64,000 nucleotides of DNA from contig JAJTWR010000263.1 in the NCBI GenBank assembly GCA_021613335.1, forward strand, positions 3,807,268 through 3,871,267. Direction: 5' to 3'. The notes below the pieces were generated by a model. That model was not told the DNA's origin. It made no database searches and was given only the letters and a program-made list of their open reading frames with translations. Positions 12,301 through 24,300 of the stretch are shown here, in pieces; positions within the stretch are counted from its first letter, which is position 1; each line of letters begins with the position of its first letter. The position numbers were made by a program, and so were the translations under genes. This DNA comes from Whitmania pigra. Taxonomy: Eukaryota; Annelida; Clitellata; Hirudinida; Haemopidae.

Positions 12301-15300
12301 TTTGTTCAATTCGCAGAGTATAATCGAACATGGGGACACCGCTTAAAGTTACATGCGGGGAAGTGCTCAGCTAATACTGCTAAAAAAATTTTTTTTAACA
12401 GAGTTGTTGCTGGAATTCCCTACCAGACGAGGTGGTATCTACTGGCACTTTCTCCCAGTTCAGAGCATTAATCCTCGAGATTGATTTTTCAAAATTTTTA
12501 TCAACTACCGATTAATCTGTAACTTGCTTTTTCCTCACTCGATGTTGACTAGTTGTATCATTTTTGCTGAGGCTGGTCGTATTAGTGGCTATTTAGCCCT
12601 TCGATTGGTTAAATAAATAAAAATATTCAAAATCAGCATGTTCAAATTGATTGGTATCGGATATCAAGACATCTGTAAAAAGTTGTTTTTTGTTATTCAG
12701 TGTATTTATCAAAATTATTTCTAGAAATTTTTCCTCTTTTTCAACAATATGTTTTGGATAATTAGTTTAGATAAAAGATGCTCTACAGCATTTCGTCTAA
12801 TTGATGTTCCAAAAGATGCTAGACAAACCATCCACACTATAATGCTTTTTCTAAGGATCCTAAGGATTGCATGACAGAATAAGTTGGATTGCAAACAAGA
12901 CTCACTAAAACTACATTTCACCACCGCAAGTAGGAACATAATCCTCCGACTTAAGCTTCATACACAAGAATGTTCAATTATGTGTGCCCTAATGGTTAAG
13001 GCTGCGCCCCTCACGATGGCAGCTCAGATTCGAACCCCGCTGCAGGAGCACCCTCATATTCATCCAGCTGCACAACAGACGTTAATAAAACATTCATTCA
13101 TGTCCAATGATACTTTTGACAACAAATATCTGACTAAGATTATAACCTAATCCAATAAAATAAGTAAACATACTTTCAACTGTCCCAGACTTCCAGCAAA
13201 AATTCTTTCTTCAAGATCCAGCAACAAATCAGCAATTGTTCTTGTTAATTCTAATTCACCTTTCATGTTTCTTACAAAGTTGAAGCAACATCTATTGTTT
13301 TGTTGTATATTTTCCTCCACTTTTGTAAGAGAATCAACTTCACACAAAGTCATTGATTTGATAATTTTTTGTTTTGACCTTATAAGACAATTTTTCAAAT
13401 GATTTTCTCTATGTCCTCTGGTATTTAAATTTTCAATCAGACTTTCGAGCTCTTCAATGGATGAAAACAAAGACCATTCAGTTTTGCCTCTAGAAGCCAG
13501 CTGTTCGTGAGCATTTACACAAATCAAAGACTTTCTGTCACTATGTTCTGGTTCTTCAAGTAAGTCACCCTTAACATCTCTTCTCTTATTAGAATTTTTG
13601 ACTTTGTTTGGATCCTGAGGTACTAGGTTAAGGCACGATGAAGGAATGGTAAAGTCCTGGACCTTTGAATCTTCCACAAAGAGACCAGGAACGGACTTGA
13701 ATATCCAATACCTTCTGTAAGTTCGATCCATCCCAATTGGAGTCAAGCAGCATTCTGTTTGGGCTGCTTCAACCGCAGTTTGCAATTCTAATTGGCGTTT
13801 TTCTGACCAATTCTTGATGTGATCTTTTTCTTCTTGTGTCAACTGATCCCAATCTATGCCTTCCATTGGCATTTCTTCAAAGTCTTTGTCTTTCAGATCA
13901 AGAATTGACTTTTTCTTTGCTCTTGTCACTATGGCAACATTCCTACGTGAAAAAAGTTAATAAAAAAAACAATAAAAAACATAAAAAAAATCTACATTAG
14001 AACTTAGGATGTATAAAATGATCATTTTTAAATTAAGATTTAACTAACTCTTTTATTTTTCCTCCAGCCTGAATTTCTTCTTCTTGTCTCTTTTTAAAGC
14101 TTTAAAAATTGTAAGAAAATAAAAGTCACCATGTTCTAAATATAAAAAACTTCTGTTCGAATCACAAATAATATGAAATTTGATCAAATTATCAGTGTTG
14201 TAAAAAGTACCGCATTTCAGTAATTAGATAAAAGTACAAGTAATATATCAAAAATGTACTTAAGTTAAAGTAAAAGTATTTGTTCAAAGATGTACTTAAG
14301 TACAAGTAAAACATTACAGCAATTAAAAGTTACTTAAACAGTAAAAGTACTGATGCTGCCATTATTGTGATTTTACATAATTCCATATTATCTAAATGTC
14401 TACATATCAATTGTTGGTACTAACTGCTGGTACTTACAATCATTAAGTAAGTAAGCAATAACAATTGAACTAATGAGATTGTTTTTATTCTTTATTTACA
14501 ATTACAGATGTTTGTTAACTTTCAACATAACTAAGTTCTAGTTTGACAGCTGCTCAATTCACTTCTTGTCAATGTTCATATTTTGAAACATATGGTGGAT
14601 GCATGCGTTCTATATGTTTCTTCAAGTTTGACGGTGAACCTTCCAATGCTGAATACCTAGTTTTTGTTTTTTTTGCACTGTTGCAAACTTATGTGATTTT
14701 GCTTCCTTTGATTCAGATCTGAACATTGTGATTAAATATGGCCATGTGTGCTCTTCAATGCTGTTCCTCTTGTCATCACTACCTAAGATAGCCCATAGCC
14801 CATACTCATACTGATTAATCAACTTTTGCCAAGGTTTTAGTTAATATCTTTAACAACCAATATACAACTTATGTTTTTGATAGAAATGAATCAAGCTTTA
14901 CTACTCCAATCAACATAGACTGACTGCTTTGTTTAGAAATAATTTTTACACAAACAGCAAAACTGCAAGTCTAGCATGTGATAGCTAGGTGGCCGAACTT
15001 AGAATTGATTTGTTTCTTAGTCTCTTAAAGTGCCTCTATAATTACAGTCAAATATCGTTACTATGCCACCTGTCGGTACTGAGCAAAGGTGGCATAGTAT
15101 CCAGAGTGGCATAGTAGCGAGGGTTTATAAAAGTGGTCTTATTTTCTCAAATAAAAACGTCTTTATTCTAAAAAAAAACGGATTTATTTTTTCAAGTTAT
15201 CCATCAGCTCTTCCAAAACTCTCAAAAATCTGACATTATGGGCTGAATATGAAGAAAAATAACAATTGTCTAGATTTTAAAATAAATTTTAAAATAAAAC

Positions 15301-18300
15301 GCAATTAATTTAGTTTAGTGATGGGTAAATTTATATATACAGTCATTAGATTATTATAAATAATCAAACACTGCGCAGAAATACAGACTTTTTCATGACT
15401 CGTGCCTTTTAACAGTCACACAATAGTGGCATAGTAGCAAGAGTAGGGGATGGCATAACAAATTTATTTTGTATTGAATTTTGTCGGGACCAAGCAAAAG
15501 TGGTATAATAGCGAGAGTTGCATAGTAGCAAGGTGGCATAGTACTAAGATTTGACTGTATAAGGAAATTGCATTTGCTCATATAATCTAAGTGATGTGCA
15601 CAACTCATCAGATCTATACATCTATGACATTGCTTTTTTTAATTTGCTAATGTTCATTTCATATCATGAACTTTTAAAGAAATTAAATATTGCTAATTTC
15701 ACTAACTTGTAATTGAGCAAATCCCTCTCCCGTCTCTGAACTGCCCATATGTGGGTCCTGAGATCTTTTTGGGTAGATTTTAGTCTATTATACCTTTCTT
15801 CTATGTAGTCTCTGCAAGCTGGTAAGCTTAGAACTTGATCAATTAGGGCATTCAGTAGTTTTAATTTTTCATCTGACACAAAATAAACAAATAAATATAA
15901 GTGAATTTATTAACATAATGACTATAAAAATAATTAAGATACAAACCAGAATTAAGATCAAGAACATTTCCAATCATCAAATTCCTCATTATTTCTGGGT
16001 TGGTTCTACTGAACTCAGATGCATTATGTTCAATTTTTATTTCAGAAGCAAATTCTGTTGGAGTTGAAGCTTCAGAATAACCAATCAGCAGGTGCAGTCG
16101 AAGCACCTCTGTCAGTGATGAGCTATCTATTGGGAGCTGCCTTAGAGGAGTGTCTGGAGAAGAAATGTAATAAAATAATTCAAGAATTTGATAAAATAAG
16201 ATCAATTTAAAACCTTGAATTGAGTGATATTTCTGAGATTTGGATTTCTTTTCAACTGATTGAAAATATTTAGTCAGTGAAAGACAGAACTGGAGGTCTG
16301 AGTCACTTTGGTCTAAACAAATTATTAAAATTCCCAGTAAAAAACAGATTAAGAATTAAAATACAATTTCTTTAACAGAGTAAAAATTCTTTAAACTTTA
16401 GAATCCTATGTTATAAGCAATGTTTAAGAATAATCAGTACTTGGACAACTTGAACCTGCTACAGTTGCGCTATGTTGATTAAAGAAAAGTTTATTTATGA
16501 CAAGCCTTATAATTTCTTATCTTCACTTACTTTACTCTTGTTTATTGGTGGGTTTTATCATTTTGTTAATATTTCATTCTTTCATATATTAATTCAGACA
16601 CATTTGAACATTTAGTTAAAAGTTAAGGGATTCTGGTGATTGCGGACACCGAAACCGACCAGTCAGCTCCCACGAGTAAAGTTTTATTACAGAAGTTACA
16701 GTTATTACAGAAGTGTCTAGTGAATGTTTTTGCTTCAAAACTGAGAATGCTAGAAAGACTAGTTAAAAGGATATGACTCGATAACAATTATTTATCTATA
16801 AATTAAAAAGACACATGGCCATGGAGTGGACATTGCACCAGAGGTTCCTTGCCCACATAAACTAGGCTCGAACAATTTTCAATTCTTGTATATGGCCTGA
16901 TCATGGTCTTGTCATGAGTGACCTGGAGAATGTTGCTTGAGAGGAACTGAGTGAAGCTGCCTCATCTGCAGAGATGATTTGCAAAGTTGATTGTGATGAA
17001 AAGATGTTCGACCATCTGATAGATAATGACAACATCACTGTTCGTCGACGTGCATGTCACGTGTAGAGAAAATTGTCTTTTTAAAAACTTCTTAAAAAAG
17101 TCTTAAAACTTTGTAAAAAATTCTGACTGTTGAATTTTTCGTGGATTTAACAACTAAAACCTGATAACAGCTTAAACCTATTGTCAATAGGTGTCATGTT
17201 GTGGATTTTGTTGAGGAATTTTATTATGTAGTTGCACTCCTCATACTTGCTTGTCTTAACTTCACTCACTTTACGATTGTTTAATGGTGGGTTTATCATT
17301 TTGTTCTTTCTTGTATTAATTCAGTCACATTTGTACAATTTAGTTAAAAGTTAAGGGGTTCTGATGATGGCGGACGCCGAAACTGGCCAGTCAGCCCCAA
17401 TGATGAAAGTTTTATTGCAAAAGTTATGGTGTTTAGTGAACACTTTTATTTTAAAATGGAGAAAGACAGAAAGATTTTCCTACAACTTTATTTCCCATCA
17501 TAAGCATGAGGTTGCAGACCTGATATATAACAACCGTTGATTTATTAGTGCTTGCAGGGACATTAGGGATCCTAGGAGGAGTTTTCCCATCTTCAAATGT
17601 TTTACCCCTTTGAATCTCCTCAATTTTTTGGGGTCAGGCCAGTTTTTTATTTTTCACAACCCAATGTTCACTGCCAGCTATGAGAGGCACTCCTTGGCAG
17701 AAGTTCTTATTCTGTTCACTGCTGCCTGGGCTGGAGTGACTATGCCAGCTCTCAGTGGCTTCTTCATGTTGCAATATATCTATCCATTAACTTTGTACCA
17801 TTTTAAATCTCTCAAAGGTCTCAATATGCCACTCAGACGAGACCAGCTAAGAACATTTAGAATTTTAACTCAATTCGATTTTCTAATTGACTTTCTCTAA
17901 TTAAATAAATGTATACATTTTATAATTCAAAAATTAATCTCATTAGTTTAATAAGGTCACTTTACCATTCAAATTAAGTTAATATGTAATCAGAAGTCTA
18001 TATAATGAAGACAACCTTTCGAAGCCAGTTTCCAGGCTTGATGTATTTCAGGAATCCCAAGTTGCATTTGGAAAATAGCCAGAAGAAGACTTTGGATGAG
18101 ATCAAGAAAGAATGAATTGCTTTCTTGTTCTTTGAGGCAATTATCCAATTCAGCTGAAACAAATTATAGATGAAGTAAATTAATATAATCCAAGGCATTT
18201 AGAAGAAACAGATTTAAAAATACATGAATCTTGAAAAAATTTCTTATTGCCAGACATGAGGCACTTAGTACTTGCACTCAAGTACCAATTTCAAGTAATT

Positions 18301-21300
18301 GTACTTCTACTCATACTTGAACTTGAATACTTGTACTTGGACCTCAAGTATTTGTTCCCATTTTATTGGTGCTTATTTGCAGTGATGGGTAAAACTGCTT
18401 TTGGAGTGATTAATCAAAATCACTAGGTGAAGCATGATTTAAAGGTGAAATCAGGCTCATGCACACAATTTCATTTTCAAATCACGTTCATTTGTACAGG
18501 TTATAAAAAAATTGCCAAAATCAAACCATTTCACAGTTTGAACAACAAAAAAGTAAACAAACAGCAAAAAGGGAACAGGCTATGGAGGCCCACAATGTCA
18601 AGGTATATGGAAAATTACAAAATCACAACGAAGCCTAAGCTGATTGGTGTGGCATAGCTGCGCATGCAGTGGACTTGTCCATAACTCATCTGTTTATTAA
18701 TTCAAAGAGAATACTATATAGATTACATGCTTTTGTAAAATAAATGGTTTTAAACGAGTATCATACGTAGATGCCCATACAATATTAAAATAAGTAAGAT
18801 AAGGATAAATAAGGGAAAAATATAATAGCAGTATCATCTTGGTACTTACATAGGATGGATTCTGGCAATGATACAGATATTGTCATATGTGTAAAATTAT
18901 ATTACATAATTTTATGTAATATAATTTTATAATATTTATAAAATGGCATCCGCTATCTTTGGATGCCAAGTCCAAAGTGGTTTTTGATTAATAAACTCAT
19001 TCATCTCTTGAATCATCACTCGGAACACGACATGGCGCAGTCGACATTTTCTTTGAACGTTGGGTTGCCACCGACTTTAGATGTCAATTCTTCTAATCTT
19101 GCAGAGGCCTGGAGACGTTGGAAAAGCAGTTACGAAACCTATTTTCAGCTTTGTGACGGGAACCAGCTTACCGAGACTCGTCAAGTAGCCCTTCTTCTCC
19201 ACGCTCTGGGTGAAACTGTCAATGCCATGTATTATGACATGGATTGGCATAACGCAGAGGACAAATTGAAGCACGACATTGTCCTGAAAAGATTCGAGGA
19301 GAGGTTTGCACCTAAGAGGCATGTGTTGGTGGAGAGATTCAATTTCAACGAACTGTCACGAAGGCCAGGAAAGCTCACCAATGATTTCCTGGAACGCCTG
19401 AAACTTGCTGCACGAAACTGTGAATTCAGGGACCTCACAGAAGAACTGATTCGTGACAAGTTGGTTTTCACCTATCCGGACAGGGACATCCAACAGAGAA
19501 TGATGAGTGAGACTGATTTCTCACTGAGCAACCTGAAGAGAATCGCAATAGTTTTTGAGAATTCGCAGCAATGCCGCATGTTGATCAATACTAGTCACTC
19601 CACACATCAACAGGTCAACAAAGTGAATCTTCTAAAGCCATCTGTTCCAAACAACAGAGGCAAGCAGATGTCTAATAAACAGTGCTCCAATTGTGGTTGG
19701 GCTCATCCAGTTTCTGCAGTCTGTCCAGCCAAAGGAAGAATCTGCAAGTGTGGTAAGGGAAACCATTTTGCAAAGGTTTGCCGTGCTAAAGACATTGCCA
19801 ATTTAGAATCTCAAGCCACATGTGCAATTGACTCATTTGACTTTGACAATAAAGATTCTAAATGGTCTTGTGTTTTTCAAATTTTCAATGGACCATCAGT
19901 AGAATTCAAGATAGACACTGGTGCAGAAGTAAATACCATCTCATCTTCTCATTTTATGAAGCTATCAAACGCAAAGTTGAAAAAGTCAGTTGTGAAGTTG
20001 AAGCCATATGGAGTCAGTAAATTCCTTAACATATTGGGAGTAGTAGAGCTAAGGTTGTTACATCCTGTTAGTCGTGAATGGATGGATGATGAATTTCATG
20101 TTGTTGAAGGAAATTCGGAAGCTTTGCTGGGAGTAAAATTTTGTGTCAAGCACAACCTTGTCAATTTAAATCTTCCCATATGCCAAAGTTCACACAGACA
20201 GCAGCATGCAGTTCAACAAGTTTTTGAGGTCAGTCAAAGGTTTTCTGAAAGTTGTCTTTACAGAAAATTTTCTGGAATATTTGAGGGGCTTGGAAGAGTT
20301 CCCTTTGAATATAACATCAAACTAGACAATTCAGTTCCTCCTGTAGTGCACCCACCTCGACGTGTTGCTATTGCTCTACAAGATCAACTAAAGAAACAGC
20401 TTGATTTGATGGTAACATCTGGCATTATAGCAAGATGGGTTAATTCTCTGTTGATTGTGGAAAAGAAAAATGGTTCCTTAAGACTCTGCCTCGATCCTCG
20501 GGATTTGAACCGAGCAATTTTAAGGGAACACTTCCACATTCCTACACTTGATGACATCATCCATAATTTTCATGGAAAGAGCATTTTTACAGTCATAGAC
20601 ATGAGCCAAGGCTTCTATCAAGTTCCACTGGATGAGGCAAGTTCATTTTTATGTACCCTTAACACACCATTTGGGAGGTACCGAATGCTGAGAATGCCTT
20701 TTGGAATATCCAGTGCTCCAGAAGTGTTTCAAATGATCAATACAGCAATTTTTGGTGACATTAAGGGTGTTCACATCATATTTGACGATATGATTGTGGC
20801 CTCTAAGAATGAAGAGGAACATGATAGGATACTAGGGGAGGTATTCCAAAGAGCCATGGACAACGGTGTTCGTTTCAATATCGACAAAATACAGTACCGT
20901 GTCAGCTCCGTTCGATACATGGGTCACATCATCTCACAGCAAGGAGTGAAAGCAGATCCAGAAAAGGTCAAAGCAATCACCGACATGCCCCCACCTGCAT
21001 CATTGGCTGATCTCAGACGATTAATGGGCATGCTCGCTTACATCATGAAATTTGTCCCGAAACTGGCAGAATATACAGAGCCATTGCGATCGCTGTTGAA
21101 GAAAAACTCCCTTTTTCAATGGTCATCAACCCATGCAGCTGCTTTGGACAAGATTAAGGATGTCGTTGCAAACTTGCCTGTATTAAAATTTTTTAATCCA
21201 AAGCAAGAAATTGTTCTTCAGGCAGATGCTTCAAGTTATGGTCTAGGTGCTTGCCTTCTTCAGAGAGATGGACCAGTTGCCTACAGTAGTCGATCACTCA

Positions 21301-24300
21301 CGGACTGCGAGAAAAATTATGCTCAGATTGAAAAGGAGCTATTGGCCATTGTTTTTGCATGCAACAAGTTTGACGGCTACATCTACGGACAAGTTGTGAC
21401 TGTTCACAGTGATCACAGACCACTCGAGTCGATCTTCAAGAAATCCATTCATGACACATCTCTACGTCTTCAGAGGTTGTTGTTGAAGCTGTTGCGTTAC
21501 AATCTGATAGTCAAGTATGTTCCAGGAAAGGAATTGCACATACCTGATATTCTATCCAGGGCCCCTCGCACGGAGGCAACAGGTGATTCAGAGCTGGAAG
21601 CGGGAATGACATTGGTAGTTCACATAGTGGTCAACAGTTTGAGCATTTCCTGGTCGAAGCTGAATGATTTTCGCCAAGGCACTTTAACTGATGTACAGCT
21701 TTCACAAGCGATCAGTTATATTCCAAATGGATGGCCTCACCTGAAAAAGGATGTCGTGCAGGAGGCAAAAGCATTTTGGGATTGCCGTCAAGACCTGACT
21801 GTGGCTGAGGGCATCATTTTGATGAACGACAGAATGGTCCCACCATCAAACGAGCAGCCCAATATCCTGCAGCAGCTACACGCAGCCCATCAGGGGATGG
21901 ACAAAATGAAGCATTTGGCACGCACATGTGTTTACTGGCCTGGACTAGACCGCGATATCAAAACTCATGTGATGTCACGTTCACAGTGCCTCAGCAATCG
22001 AAGCCTTCCAAAGAAGGAAAGTTCCACATCCCGTACCAGAGGGGCCATGGCAGAAAGTCGGAATTGATATTTTCACTTTGAACTCTTGGGATTATTTGCT
22101 TGTGGTTGACTACTTCAGTAAGTATCCAGAAGTTGCTCGTTTAGAAAGCAAGCCATCCACAGCAATTATCTCAAAGTTAAAGAACATATTTTCAAGACAT
22201 GGCATTCCAATGACCATTGTTTCTGACATGCCCTATAACTCAGAAAGTTGCAGATGTTTTGCAGTGGAGTGGGGTTTTCAGTGGCTATTCACCAGTCCAG
22301 AAAATCCACAGTCAAATGGAATGGTGGAAAGGCACATTCAAACCATCAATAATGTCCTCAAGAAAGCTGAAGGAGAAAGGACAGACCAACATCTCGCTCT
22401 GTTAAGCCTGAGGAATACCCCCATTTCTGAGTTAAATGCTTCCCCAGCACAACCTCTTTTCAGCCTCATATTGAGGGACACACTTCCTGTGCTAAGCAAT
22501 AAGTTACTGTCTCAGGTTGTTAAGGATGCCAAGGGACAACTCACTCGATGACAGCAGAAGACAACAGATACACATAATCAACTCCATTCGACTCAGCATC
22601 GTCCCCTCATCCCAGGCACTCCTGTAAGGTTCAGAATAGAGAATGGATGGGGAAAGAAGAGGTTATGTCCGTTCTGGGCCCAAGAAGGTATTTAGTGAAG
22701 ACTTTAGATGGCTGTGAGTTTGTAAGGAATCGACGATTCCTATTTCCAACAAAAGAACAAGATCGGCCCCACTAGTGGTTTTGGATCAGCAGGAATGAAG
22801 ATAAAGGCACAGTATAATCTGCAGGAACTCCGGGGCATCCAACAGTTCCTCAAGCAGAAGCTCCAACTATGGAAACGCCTCTTCACCAACCAGGCCTTGT
22901 TGGGGAAGGGAGACCAGTAACATCCAGAAGTGGAAGACCAATCAAGCCCCCCTGCCGATATGGTTTTGACTGAACTCCAAGCTTAGAAGGGAGATGTCAT
23001 ATATGTACATATATAACATTTTAATTTGTCTTTGTTTTATTGACGTCGCGAGCTTTTCGTCGTTCTCGATGTAAATAAACTCGCTTAAACACGACAGTAT
23101 TGATATGATTTTAAGCAATTTACAAATTCTGTTTTTGTCAACATAGTTGATAATAAGCAATAAAAGTCAAACCTTAAATGTCTAAATGTTACTATCAAAC
23201 CTAATATCCCCAATTTCCAGTTAGTGACAAATTTGCACAGAATTGACTTTGTGAGTGGATACAAAATTTATGCTTAAATTAAAAAAGTATAATTGTCTAA
23301 AAGATAACTTACAAATAGAGAAATTATCAGGCAATTCAATACCACAGAATTGGCCAAAACAGGAAAGAAATTCCATGACAGTAATAGCTGAACCAAAATT
23401 GTTATTAAACAACATCACTGGAATAGCTGTGGGGAGATCCTGATAAAAATATTATTTAAGAATATTAGTTAAGAATATATATGCACACATATCATATTTT
23501 TAATAATTCATGTCATTTTAAACTGTTGTTTTCGTACTACCTTATTGCCTCAGAGACCGAAACTGAAAAGTCAGTTAATGAAAATTACAAATATAAATTT
23601 AGTGCACTTAAAAAAGTGCAGGTGGATAGTTGAAAAATCAAACAAAATATCTTTAAATGAATATATTTTATTACATTAAAGTACTTAGGATAAATACCAT
23701 CTCAATGCTTGAAGTTGTACTTCCAAAGCAATATTAAGACACACCTGCAATCTAATTAACCAGTCATCTAATAATAAATAATAATTTTATATGGTCTATT
23801 AAGTTTAGTTGGTTTATTTAACCTTTAGCTATATTAAAGGTCATCCATTAACAGGAATATATCCCTTTGGATGTGCTTTTGGATTATTCTGAATTGTGCA
23901 TTTCATAACATTTACTTCCGATAAAAATTGTCAACATTTTTGCATTTTTTTAAAATTCTGTTTAAAGAAAATCATTAAAACAATAAGTGCCCAATAAGTT
24001 ACAGAAACTTCACTTTGAAGAATTATTTTAGTCAAATCCCATCAAGTCACAAATGTAAATGACTTTTACAAAGTGACAATTTAAAGATTTTTGTATGTTT
24101 TTTTTAAAGTTTTCTTGTATTTTCCTTTTAAAATGTGTTTTTAATAATTGTTAGATAATACCTCATATGTCTGAAGAGGAAGTGAAGGTTTGAGTGCCAC
24201 TCATATATATGCACTAAATTTTTTTGACATTTTAATAAAACAACAGTAAGAACAAACAAATGTATTGAGTTACTTTAATGCACAATAAAACACAACTACA

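Larger units (their letters stand above)
16480..17480 (+). mobile_element. Penelope-like or retrozyme-type retroelement relic with paired hammerhead copies
   Basis: Two direct copies of one module, at about 16540-16760 and 17270-17475, share AATTCAGNCACATTTG, TTTAGTTAAAAGTTAAGGG and a hammerhead-like core, about 728 bp apart. This is the layout of tandem pLTRs in Penelope-like elements or of retrozymes. No RT or GIY-YIG motif is readable between them. Lies in BAZ1A intron 9, antisense. Confidence 0.6.

Noticed and set aside
12989..13060. Stand-alone tRNA gene
   Set aside because: A and B boxes are present, but no acceptor stem pairs and the sequence continues into a LINE-like tail; it is a SINE. 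The same holds for 51775-51893 and the family-1 copies.
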